Of a stretch of DNA of 64,000 nt, positions 9,601-18,587 are shown piece by piece. Origin of the DNA: Paenibacillus sp. PAMC 26794 (GTDB lineage: Bacteria > Bacillota > Bacilli > Paenibacillales > Paenibacillaceae); assembly GCF_000316035.1 (NCBI RefSeq), contig NZ_ANHX01000002.1:173542-237541 (forward strand), in the 5' to 3' direction. The translations under genes were made by a program, and so were the position numbers. Position 1 is the stretch's first letter. Each line of letters begins with the position of its first letter. The notes beneath the pieces are model-generated. The model did not search any database and was not told the DNA's origin. It worked only from the letters and a program-made list of their open reading frames with translations.

Positions 9601-12600
9601 GGAGCAGATGACTCAGGTTGTGCAGAGGTTGAGAACAAAATATGGGCAAATCTATGGGGTAATTAATAGCGCTGGTGTTGCCAATGATGGCTTGATTATC
9701 CGTAAGGAAGAGACTACATTCCAAGAGGTTCTGCGACCGAAGGTTCAGGGAACCTGGGTTCTGAATCAAGTAACAGCGCAGGAACCACTGGATTTCTTCG
9801 TTATGTTTTCTTCTGGCATATCCATGTTAGGAGAACCGGGGCAGAGCGATTATGTTGCTGCAAACTGTTTTCTGGATAGCTTTGCGTCTTACCGTGCAAA
9901 TGGATCGGGCCGAACGCTAACCATTAACTGGCCTGCCTGGAAGGAAACCGGGATGGCTGCCAGATTTGGTCTGAATGTGGATACAGCATTCAAGACGTTA
10001 GCGACTCATCAAGCAATCAGTGCTTTTGACATGGTATTGAGCCGTCGTATACGCCGAGTGTTGATCGGTGAGCCCAATTATGCGAGTGAACTCCTTCCGT
10101 TGCTAGAATCGTCAAGGGTTATCCAATTTTCGGAAGCCATGACAGCTCGAATACAGCAGGAACGTAATCATTTGAATTATCATAACAACCAGCTGACGAG
10201 AACTGAATATGAACAGAAGGTTAAATTGCACGGACGAGATAACGGTATATATACAACTACGGAGAAGGAACTTGCCCAACTGGTGGGACATGTTCTCGGG
10301 TTTACCGGGTTAGATGTATACGATAACTTGTTTGAACTCGGCGTTGATTCAATATCAATGATGCGCATTATTACTGAAATACGGGTACGCTACCATGTTC
10401 ACCTAAACTACCACACGTTCTTTGAAGGTATGAATCTGGCGAAGCTTGCAATTCATCTGATTGGTGCACTTAAGGAAACCGGAGCGATATCCGAGTATCC
10501 CCAGCAAGAGCCGGAACCGGCGACCTTGTATGAGGACTTCCCTTTGACAGAAGTACAGATGGCTTATCTGTTAGGTCGAGACGAGCGGTTTGAGATGGGG
10601 GGAACATCCACTCACTATTATCTGGAATTGGAAACCAAATTGAACATGACGCATTTCCAGACTGCATTGCAAAAAGTGATTCAGCGCCATCCAATGCTGC
10701 GAGCGGTCATATTGCCGGAGGGCATACAACGAATATTGCCACAGGTACCAGACTATCAACTGGAAATCGTTGATGTGTGCCATCTGAATGAGCAGGAAAA
10801 GTGGAAACACATTGAGGTGGAACGGGATCGAATGTCCCATCATGTGTTTGAGCCGAGCCAATGGCCGTTGTTTGAATTCAAAGCTTTTAAAATAGATGAT
10901 ACACGGCATTACCTGTTATTCGGTTATGATCTGCTGATCTGTGATAGTGCGAGTATCCAGATCCTTGGAGAGGACCTGGTGCATTATTGCCGTGAGCCGG
11001 AAAAGGAACTTCCTGTACTCAAGTTTTCGTTCAAGGATTATATGATGGCATACGGAGAACTGAAAAAGGGTGAGATGTACGCACGTGACAAGAAGTACTG
11101 GATGGATCAGTTGGACACATTTCCTTCCGCTCCAGCACTTCCGCTGAAGCAGGAGCCCAGACATATCAAGAAACCGCAATTTTCACGGCTAAGCTGGATA
11201 TTGGAACAAGATCCGTGGGAGCAATTAAAGCATAAGGCGCAGCAAAAAAATGTAACACCTTCCGCGCTTCTGTGTACTGCCTTTGCTCGAGTTTTGGCCC
11301 GTTGGAGCAATCAGGATCGACTTGCCATCAATCTGGCGGCGTTCAACCGCTTTCCATTTCATGAAGAAACCAATCAAATTATCGGTGATTTTACATCCAT
11401 CATGTTGCTCGAAATTAACGAACAAAAAAACAAGCCTTTTTGGGAACAAGCAAGAGAAGTGCAGAGTGGCATGCTCAATATGTTGGAACATCGACATTAT
11501 GACGGCGTGGAGTTCATTCGAGAACTGGCCCGTCATCGAGAAGCGGGTACTTCCGCCATTATGCCGATTGTATATACCAGCACATTATTTGTGGATGCCA
11601 TCGGAAGCTGGCAGCATATCGGAGATCTGAAAATGGGTATCAGTCAGACTTCTCAAGTCTACCTTGATAATCAGGTAATGGAGACTGGCGGGAGACTGAC
11701 CATTAACTGGGACTATATTCAGGATCTTTTTCATTACGATACACTTTCCGCCATGTTCGATGATTATACAGCGATAATTACTCATCTGTGTGAGCAAGAG
11801 AATATCGAGTTTTTACCAGAATTGCCCGAACAGGATAAGGCCATCTGGAATGCATTTAATGCAACAGCACAATCATTTCCTATATCTACACTGCATGGGT
11901 CTTTTATAGAGCAGGCGACCAAGACTCCTTATCAGACAGCATTGATTTACGGTAATCAGCAATTGACTTATCAACAGCTGGATGAACGTTCCAATCAGCT
12001 CGCTCATTACTTGACGCAACAAGGAATAACACGGGGAGACCGGGTGGGGTTGTTAGCCAAACGTGGTATGGAGACAATTGTGAATACCATCGGCATTCTC
12101 AAAGCAGGAGCGGTATACGTGCCTGTTGATCCCGATTATCCTGAAGATCGTCAGCAATACATCTTACAAAATAGTAACTGCAAAATGCTGCTATTACCCG
12201 AACTTTATACGTTTGAGGGACTGGCTGAGTTGCCGGTGGAGCCACTGGAAAATAACGGAGCACCTGACGATCTTGCCTACATTATTTATACGTCTGGCAG
12301 CACGGGAACTCCAAAAGGGGTAGCTACTGCCCATGGCCCGGCAATGAATACCATTCGGGATATCAATATGAAGTTTGAAGTGACGGATCAAGATCGGATG
12401 CTTGGTATCTCTTCAATGTGCTTTGATCTGTCAGTCTATGATATTTTCGGTGTACTTGCGACGGGTGCAGCACTTGTGATCATTGCTGACCAGCGTGATA
12501 TTCATGACATGTACGACGCGATACAACAGCATAAAGTAACCATCTGGAATTCAGTTCCAGCCATTATGCAACTGATGGCAGATTACGTAACCGATCAAAC

Positions 12601-15600
12601 CAATGAACAATTAAGACTCATCCTGCTCAGTGGGGACTGGATACCAAAGAAATTGCCAGAGCAAGTACATGGGCGTTTTCCTTCGGCACAGGTTATCAGC
12701 TTGGGAGGTGCGACAGAGGCATCCATTTGGTCTATCTATTATCCCATTGATACTGTCAAGTCTGATTGGAAGAGCATTCCTTATGGAAGACCACTTGCGA
12801 ATCAGACATTCTATACGCTTGACTACACGGGTTGCCTGAGTCCAGTCGATGTCATTGGTGAGCTCTGTATCGGTGGAGCAGGATTGGCTCAAGGATACTT
12901 TAATGATCCAGTGAGGACCGACAATGCATTTTTTAATCATCCGGAATTGGGACGCTTATACCGCACAGGTGATTTTGGAGTCTTGCGAAGAGGAGGGTAC
13001 ATTGAATTCCTTGGCAGACGGGATTCCCAAGTGAAAATCAGGGGTTATCGGGTTGAACTTGGAGAAATTGAAAGCCGACTATCTACAGTTCCTAGCGTGA
13101 AGCAGGCTGTCGTTATAGATAAAGTGGACATGCAAGGAACAAAGGTACTGGTAGCCTATTACTCAGCGGAGCGCAGCTATGACGAATTGGAGATGAAGCG
13201 TCTTTTGGCAAAAGCACTTCCGGATTACATGGTTCCTCAGCATTTAATCCAGTTGCCTGAATTTCCACTTACACCCAATGGAAAGATTGATCGGAAAGCG
13301 TTACCGGAACCAACCTTTGGACAACAGTCCAGTGCACTTGCAGGAACGGAAAGCCCAACGGAGCAAAAGCTAATTGAACTCTGTGAATCGGTATTTGGTA
13401 TGAATGGAATAGGAACTCACGACAGCTTCTTCCAAATGGGGATCAATTCAATTCTAATGGTGCAGCTGGTGAATCGGATTGGGCAGGAATTCAATCAACG
13501 TCTCAGCTTCAAGGAATTTATGGCCCTGAGAGATATTTATGAACTGGCGGCTCTGCTGGAGAGCTCTGTGGAAAATGAAGAGTCAGTGGGAACAATTCAT
13601 TATCCGCAGCATGATCCATGCCCTGATCCTGAAGGCCGACCATTCCCGCTGACTGAGGTACAGATGGCTTATGTCGCAGGAAGAAGTCAGGCTTTTGAAA
13701 TGGGAGGCACTTCGACACACGGGTACCTTGAATTCGAAACTCAATTGGAGATGAAGCGCTTCAATGAAGCACTAATCAAGCTGATTGAACATCATCCTAT
13801 GCTGCGGGCAATTATCCTGCCTACCGGAGAGCAACGAATCCTGCCACATGTACCGGTATACCGGATGGATATTGAAGATATCAGCGGTTTGAGTCCTGAC
13901 GAGATGGAACGGGTGATCATAGCCGAAAGAGAACGCATGTCTCATCATATTTTTGAATTGGAGCAATGGCCATTATTTGAGATACGTGCGAAAAAAATAT
14001 CTAAGGATACACACCTGCTGTTGTTTGGATATGATCTGCTCATTGCTGATGGGGCAAGCATCCAGATCTTCAATAATGATCTACTGAAATTCTATCATCA
14101 TCCCGAGATTGAGCCGGAGCCTAATCCATTTACATTCCGCGATTATATTCTTGCTTACAATGAATTCCGTAAATCGAATACGTACCTGGCTGACAAACAA
14201 TACTGGCGTGCCCGAGTAGAGGATTTCCCAGCAGCACCTGCACTCCCATTGAAGACAGATCCTGCACAGATCAGCGAGCCAAAATTCAAGCGACTTAATG
14301 AAGTGTTTGAACCACAGCGTTGGGAGATATTGAAAAAAATTGCTAATGGACACGGGCTAACACCTTCAGCGCTTCTCTGTGCAGCCTATGCCCAGATCTT
14401 ATCGTACTGGAGCAATCAACAGAAGATTGCACTGAATCTGACAGTCTTCAATCGTTATCCATTCCACCCAAGCATACAGGATATCATTGGGGACTTTACT
14501 TCCATGATTTTAATTGATGTGGATATGACTTCAGGGAATGATTTTATGGGTCATGTGCGCCATGTTCAGAACAGTATACTGGAGGCGCTGGAGCACAGGC
14601 ATTATGAAGGCATCGAATTCATACGTGATCTCTCCAAGCATCATCAAATGGGGAACAAGACCGTAATGCCAATTGTCTTCACAAGTATGATCTTTAATGA
14701 ACGTGAGACATCTGAAGCAACCCAGGGACTGATTGGAAAGGTTCGAACTGGGGTCAGCCAAACATCGCAGGTATATCTGGATCATCAGGCTTCGGATGCG
14801 GGAGGGCAGCTAACGCTAACCTGGGATTACGTGGATGACTTGTTTGACCAACAGGTGGTCGAAACGATGTTTGCGCAATATATTGCACTGCTGGATGGCC
14901 TAATTGCGGGAGAAACGATTACGGGGCCTGACATTCCTTCAGTCGATCGCAGCATTTTGGAAAGGTATAACCAATCAGAAGAAAATATCATGCCAACAAC
15001 ATTGCAACATTTGTTTGATCGTATGGCCAAACATTATCCAGATCAGGATGCATTGTTGTTTGAGGATGAGCGGATGACGTATTCGGAGCTGGACCGAAGA
15101 TCCGGTCAACTGGCAGGATATTTACTTGAACAGGAGATCGGGCGAGGGGATCGAGTTGGCGTTGTAGCAAGGCGCCGCATGGAGACCATTGTAAATGTAA
15201 TGGCTATACTTCGTTCTGGTGCGGCATATGTACCACTTGATCCGGATTATCCAGAAGATCGGCAAGCTTACATGCTTAAGAATAGTGATTGCCGAATTGT
15301 ATTGGACGTGGATGCCTATGATCAGGTCTCGGCTTCAGGTTATCCTCTACTCGAAGGTGAGCCATCTGGAACACCTGCTGACATTGCATATGTAATCTAT
15401 ACCTCGGGAAGTACGGGTAGACCGAAGGGTGTGGCCATTACTCATGGGGCTGTAACGAATACGATTCAGGATATGAACAGAAAGTTCGGTGTTCATGAGA
15501 AGGATCGCATGCTTGGCGTATCTTCCATGTGTTTCGATTTATCCGTATATGACGTGTTCGGTGCACTTTCCTCGGGTGCAGCTCTCGTAATTGTATCCGA

Positions 15601-18559
15601 CCAAAGAGATATCCGAATGATGAAAGAGGCCGTTGATCGCCATCAGGTTACAATCTGGAATTCGGTTCCAGCGATTATGGATATGTTCATGGATCGACTG
15701 GAATCCGATGCTGGACGAAGCTACCGTTGGGCAAGTGATGAAGAGATTCAGGCGTCAACCCAACTGGCTGTGGAGAAAGAGTCAGTAGAATCGGTGTACC
15801 ACTGGTCATTCTCCACGCTGTGGCGAATGGATGGAAAGCATATCTACGTGGATGAGTTCAAATGCCCTGAATATGCAACAGGTATGTTCCCTGAACTGTA
15901 TTTCTTGGCACAAAAGGGGATTCGGCAATCCGAGATTGCTTCTTTCTTCCCGAATGTACCTGCTAGTGAAGTGAATTCGCTCATGGAACTGCTCATTCGC
16001 AAACGTGCTTTGGTCAGCGGACTTATGGAGCCAACGGAAATTTTCAAGAAGCAGACGCAGTTATTCCGCAATCCGTATGACGAAAAGGTGGCATACGATG
16101 CACAGGCATATGAGGCATTCAAAAAAATACAGTTGCATCGTAATTTCGGTGAGAACACCACACTTGAGGTCTCACTGGAGCGTGGTGTTGAATATCCTGA
16201 TTTCATCTCCAAGCGACGTTCTCATCGTTCCTTTAAGGAGGACCAGCCTGTCACCATGAAACAGTTCTCTGATCTGATGGGAGTACTGGGTCAGTATGAT
16301 CAAGGACAGGAAATTCGGTATTACTATCCTTCTGCGGGAGGACTATACCCGATAGATGTGTTTGTGTATGTGAAGGAAGGAAGAGTTGCGGGAATGGAGG
16401 CGGGCTTGTACTACTTTAGTCCAGTGGATCACACGGTACGCCTTATTCATGGGAACCAGTCATTCTCAGATGAAATGCACTATTACACGAACAGGTCCAT
16501 TTATCAGTCTTCAGCGTTTACTGTTTTCTTCATTTACAACGCGGAAGCAACCATGCCGAAATATGGTGCGCAAGGTTATTTATACTCCCTTATTGATACC
16601 GGAATTATGGTATCCACACTAAACAGTGTTGGAGAGATGCTGGGCATTGGGATGTGTTCGATCGGAGATATGCCTTTTGATAAAGTAAAACCGTTATTCA
16701 ATTTAAATGAAAATCAGATCTGGCTTCACACGGTGGAAGCAGGATTGAAGCCAGACGATGAAATGGCTTCTACGGAAGAATGGAGCAGCAGAAATTATAT
16801 CAGACAAAGTCCAAGCGTATCGGTATCCTATGACGAAAATCCAATGGTTGTTGACCGTTCCCTATTATCGGAACGTTCCGTAGCAGTCCTGGGTGCACAG
16901 ACCGCTCCGCTGGCTAAGTTAAATGTCCAAAGTTCTGATATAGAAAGAGCAGTAAACATCACAAACGAGGGTAACCATCAAAGCAGTCTTCGTCTTATAC
17001 TGCTCAGCGGCGACTGGATACCTCTATCGTTACCGGGCAAAGTCAGAAATCTGTGTCCTGATGCAAGCATTGTGAGTCTCGGTGGTGCAACAGAGGCTAG
17101 TATTTGGTCCATTTATTACCCTATTAATTCAATATCTGATGCGTGGAACAGTATCCCTTACGGGTATCCGTTGGCGAATCAAACATTCCATGTGCTCGAT
17201 TATAAACTGCGTCGATGTCCGGTTGATGTTCCAGGTGAGATGTTCATCGGCGGAGTGGGTCTTGCAAATCAATATGTGAATGACTTGGATAAAACGGAGA
17301 AAGCATTCATTCAGCATCCGCTCCTTGGTCGATTATATAGAACGGGAGACCATGGCGTCATGCGCAAAGAGGGATACATTGAATTTTTGGGCAGAAAGGA
17401 CAACCAGATCAAAATCAGGGGGCATCGCGTGGAACTTGGTGAAATTGAAGCCATATTCATTCAGCACCACGCCTTGAAGCGTGTGTATGTAATGGACAGG
17501 CAGAACGAGCAAAAGAAAAAATATCTGTGTGCCTATTATGTCTCTGATCAAGAAGTTTCCATTGCTGAATTGCGAGAGTTTCTGATATCCAGATTGCCGG
17601 AGTACATGGTGCCTGCTTTCTTTATCCGGTTGGAAGCCATCCCTCTAACAGCGAATGGAAAGATCAATCGTAATGCACTACCTGAACCAACAGCTCTACA
17701 CACGGCTCAGATCCAGTACAAGGCTCCCGCCAATGATATTGAGAAACAATTGGTACAGATATGGAGCGAAGTACTTGGCAATGCTCACATTGGTGTGAAT
17801 CAGCATTTCTTTGAGATCGGCGGCGATTCTGTTCTGATGATCAAAGCACATGCCAGACTTGATGACCAATATCCGGGAATTGTGAAAATAACCGACATGT
17901 TTAATTTGCCAACTATTTCGGATATTACCGCATTTATCGAGAATCAGTTGGACGAGATGGATGTAATCCATGTATCACGATCCCGCATTCCCTTGTCCAT
18001 GGATTATTTCGTGGAAGAAGATTCAACATCGAACGAAACAGAAGAGTTGCAGTTTGCCTTATCAGCAGAACTCTATGATCGTGTGGTGAATGCTGCCAGC
18101 AGGTGGGACGTAGAGGTGGATGATATTTTATTTGCGGGCTTTGCGTACCTTCTCGCACAGACATCCAACAGTGATCGGATGAGTATGCATGCAGCCATTG
18201 GGCAGTCCGACTATATTCAAGTATTTGATCTGGACTTCGGCTCGTTGGAACAATTTAATGAATTATTCCAGCTTATCCATCAATCCAAGGATCAAGATGG
18301 CATGGAGACATTCCACACCAAGCATGTTAGTACCCTCTTGCAGGAGCCCGGTACAGGAACATTACCTTTGTTCTATAACGCTGGTGCAGTTGCTTCGGGA
18401 GTGCCGGTGTCTGAACTGTACGACTTAACGTTACAAGTGGTTCATCAGGAGGAAAGCCTACACTTTGTATGTGGATTCCGTTCAATGAAATGGCGGAAGA
18501 GCAAGGTCGAGTCACTCTTGCAACTCTACTTTAAACTACTGAACCCGATACTCGAATGA
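6617..18559 (+). CDS. Hybrid PKS-NRPS: KS-KR-ACP-Cy-A(Cys)-PCP-Cy-A(Cys)[Ox]-PCP-half C
   Basis: A 3,980-residue protein started by GTG with AGGGGGA upstream. The N-terminus is a short helical docking segment (MEKILKLLVESVKDQ). KS: Cys211, His345 (in EPHGTGT, where EAHGTGT is usual), His385. KR about 680-1120, active Ser/Tyr kept. ACP: Ser1245. Cyclization domain 1 from about 1308 (FPLTEVQMAY; DLLICDSAS, D1438/D1443). A1 about 1757-2231; by-eye specificity residues D-L-Y-N-L-S-L-I-W, the reported cysteine code. PCP Ser2278. Cyclization domain 2 (DLLIADGAS, D2473/D2478). A2 about 2793-3700 with the same code, interrupted at about 3035-3453 by an FMN oxidase domain (RRSHRSF, YPSAGGLYP, GLYYFSP) of the McbC/SagB type. 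PCP Ser3738. The end (from about 3776) is a half condensation domain. It should build two consecutive thiazolines and oxidise at least one to a thiazole. No integrated AT. Confidence 0.93.
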   Translation: MEKILKLLVESVKDQKMNKTTAAQIVKMLKEGEKKPVKDIAIIGISAKLPNMETLDDYWDNIQSGVDCIRPIPKTRKSDMDAILSYMDIPEGDIQYYEAAYLDNIDQFDHEFFRLPPKEASLTDVNQRLFMETAWDAMEDAGYGNDKLSGTNTGVYVGFSNNIKDMYMRYITETMQTSALSIVGNLASILSNRISYLLNLKGPSIVVDTACSSSLVAVAMACQAIRNKECDMAIAGGVKLHLMTRENQNEKIGMESPDYRTKTFDDSANGAGMGEGVTALLLKPLDAAMRDGDQIYAVIKGLAVNQDGSSGGLTVPNPSTQAELIVKAWEDGNIDPETISYFEPHGTGTELGDPIEIKGIQNAFKKYTSKKQFCAIGSVKTNIGHLYEAAGTAGLIKAILALKNKKLPPTLNFEKPNRAIDFSGSPVYVNTTLRDWTTDGTTPRRCGISSFGIGGTNCHLVLEEAPDRAIAEHKTHTSVTDPSILTLSAKSEESLRQMISKYIYFLEKNELPTLQDICYTANTGRGKFPYRVAIIMNSNIDLHQKLTQLERSKQLFGTSHGSHIYTGFHKLVQDEEAADQEFRMSLSSRHEMSVSLGQALGEFMNSGRQDVNALHQAASFYVSGGDADWEALYANQSVFKVSLPSYAFQTHRCWIDIPKRNRRSEKVQAEGIFYQAVWQRYTPVSRDSVVSKMKGTVLLFRGNDQVSAALTVRLEREPEARVIQVAWGDRYEKYDDSHYVIRGDESDYIQLLDDIKGQGLTRIIHGFTLAENDSDDYLQSEEQLKLSQDRGIQSAFYLTRAILHHHMTEGLQLQFISSLANAVTGYENQVRPENATLNGFAKVIEQEYPEISCRFIDVDSDTDADTIYAELNSSHDRFQVAYRHNQSYVEELDISNILEASHEEVTIRENGLYLIAGGTGGIGLQFAKHLADERCIRLALISRTAMPDRTVWDKLIQEEDPKIISIEMIERLKTIMELEAGGSSVELISADISDLEQMTQVVQRLRTKYGQIYGVINSAGVANDGLIIRKEETTFQEVLRPKVQGTWVLNQVTAQEPLDFFVMFSSGISMLGEPGQSDYVAANCFLDSFASYRANGSGRTLTINWPAWKETGMAARFGLNVDTAFKTLATHQAISAFDMVLSRRIRRVLIGEPNYASELLPLLESSRVIQFSEAMTARIQQERNHLNYHNNQLTRTEYEQKVKLHGRDNGIYTTTEKELAQLVGHVLGFTGLDVYDNLFELGVDSISMMRIITEIRVRYHVHLNYHTFFEGMNLAKLAIHLIGALKETGAISEYPQQEPEPATLYEDFPLTEVQMAYLLGRDERFEMGGTSTHYYLELETKLNMTHFQTALQKVIQRHPMLRAVILPEGIQRILPQVPDYQLEIVDVCHLNEQEKWKHIEVERDRMSHHVFEPSQWPLFEFKAFKIDDTRHYLLFGYDLLICDSASIQILGEDLVHYCREPEKELPVLKFSFKDYMMAYGELKKGEMYARDKKYWMDQLDTFPSAPALPLKQEPRHIKKPQFSRLSWILEQDPWEQLKHKAQQKNVTPSALLCTAFARVLARWSNQDRLAINLAAFNRFPFHEETNQIIGDFTSIMLLEINEQKNKPFWEQAREVQSGMLNMLEHRHYDGVEFIRELARHREAGTSAIMPIVYTSTLFVDAIGSWQHIGDLKMGISQTSQVYLDNQVMETGGRLTINWDYIQDLFHYDTLSAMFDDYTAIITHLCEQENIEFLPELPEQDKAIWNAFNATAQSFPISTLHGSFIEQATKTPYQTALIYGNQQLTYQQLDERSNQLAHYLTQQGITRGDRVGLLAKRGMETIVNTIGILKAGAVYVPVDPDYPEDRQQYILQNSNCKMLLLPELYTFEGLAELPVEPLENNGAPDDLAYIIYTSGSTGTPKGVATAHGPAMNTIRDINMKFEVTDQDRMLGISSMCFDLSVYDIFGVLATGAALVIIADQRDIHDMYDAIQQHKVTIWNSVPAIMQLMADYVTDQTNEQLRLILLSGDWIPKKLPEQVHGRFPSAQVISLGGATEASIWSIYYPIDTVKSDWKSIPYGRPLANQTFYTLDYTGCLSPVDVIGELCIGGAGLAQGYFNDPVRTDNAFFNHPELGRLYRTGDFGVLRRGGYIEFLGRRDSQVKIRGYRVELGEIESRLSTVPSVKQAVVIDKVDMQGTKVLVAYYSAERSYDELEMKRLLAKALPDYMVPQHLIQLPEFPLTPNGKIDRKALPEPTFGQQSSALAGTESPTEQKLIELCESVFGMNGIGTHDSFFQMGINSILMVQLVNRIGQEFNQRLSFKEFMALRDIYELAALLESSVENEESVGTIHYPQHDPCPDPEGRPFPLTEVQMAYVAGRSQAFEMGGTSTHGYLEFETQLEMKRFNEALIKLIEHHPMLRAIILPTGEQRILPHVPVYRMDIEDISGLSPDEMERVIIAERERMSHHIFELEQWPLFEIRAKKISKDTHLLLFGYDLLIADGASIQIFNNDLLKFYHHPEIEPEPNPFTFRDYILAYNEFRKSNTYLADKQYWRARVEDFPAAPALPLKTDPAQISEPKFKRLNEVFEPQRWEILKKIANGHGLTPSALLCAAYAQILSYWSNQQKIALNLTVFNRYPFHPSIQDIIGDFTSMILIDVDMTSGNDFMGHVRHVQNSILEALEHRHYEGIEFIRDLSKHHQMGNKTVMPIVFTSMIFNERETSEATQGLIGKVRTGVSQTSQVYLDHQASDAGGQLTLTWDYVDDLFDQQVVETMFAQYIALLDGLIAGETITGPDIPSVDRSILERYNQSEENIMPTTLQHLFDRMAKHYPDQDALLFEDERMTYSELDRRSGQLAGYLLEQEIGRGDRVGVVARRRMETIVNVMAILRSGAAYVPLDPDYPEDRQAYMLKNSDCRIVLDVDAYDQVSASGYPLLEGEPSGTPADIAYVIYTSGSTGRPKGVAITHGAVTNTIQDMNRKFGVHEKDRMLGVSSMCFDLSVYDVFGALSSGAALVIVSDQRDIRMMKEAVDRHQVTIWNSVPAIMDMFMDRLESDAGRSYRWASDEEIQASTQLAVEKESVESVYHWSFSTLWRMDGKHIYVDEFKCPEYATGMFPELYFLAQKGIRQSEIASFFPNVPASEVNSLMELLIRKRALVSGLMEPTEIFKKQTQLFRNPYDEKVAYDAQAYEAFKKIQLHRNFGENTTLEVSLERGVEYPDFISKRRSHRSFKEDQPVTMKQFSDLMGVLGQYDQGQEIRYYYPSAGGLYPIDVFVYVKEGRVAGMEAGLYYFSPVDHTVRLIHGNQSFSDEMHYYTNRSIYQSSAFTVFFIYNAEATMPKYGAQGYLYSLIDTGIMVSTLNSVGEMLGIGMCSIGDMPFDKVKPLFNLNENQIWLHTVEAGLKPDDEMASTEEWSSRNYIRQSPSVSVSYDENPMVVDRSLLSERSVAVLGAQTAPLAKLNVQSSDIERAVNITNEGNHQSSLRLILLSGDWIPLSLPGKVRNLCPDASIVSLGGATEASIWSIYYPINSISDAWNSIPYGYPLANQTFHVLDYKLRRCPVDVPGEMFIGGVGLANQYVNDLDKTEKAFIQHPLLGRLYRTGDHGVMRKEGYIEFLGRKDNQIKIRGHRVELGEIEAIFIQHHALKRVYVMDRQNEQKKKYLCAYYVSDQEVSIAELREFLISRLPEYMVPAFFIRLEAIPLTANGKINRNALPEPTALHTAQIQYKAPANDIEKQLVQIWSEVLGNAHIGVNQHFFEIGGDSVLMIKAHARLDDQYPGIVKITDMFNLPTISDITAFIENQLDEMDVIHVSRSRIPLSMDYFVEEDSTSNETEELQFALSAELYDRVVNAASRWDVEVDDILFAGFAYLLAQTSNSDRMSMHAAIGQSDYIQVFDLDFGSLEQFNELFQLIHQSKDQDGMETFHTKHVSTLLQEPGTGTLPLFYNAGAVASGVPVSELYDLTLQVVHQEESLHFVCGFRSMKWRKSKVESLLQLYFKLLNPILE

Positions 18560-18587
18560 TCTCAAGCCGACTGTAAAGGAGAGCAAA

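Noticed and set aside
15719..16975. Reading the Ox insert as a frameshifted or misassembled separate gene
   Set aside because: The frame is continuous on both sides, the A domain resumes exactly at its A5-proximal motif, and A-domain-embedded Ox domains are an established architecture.
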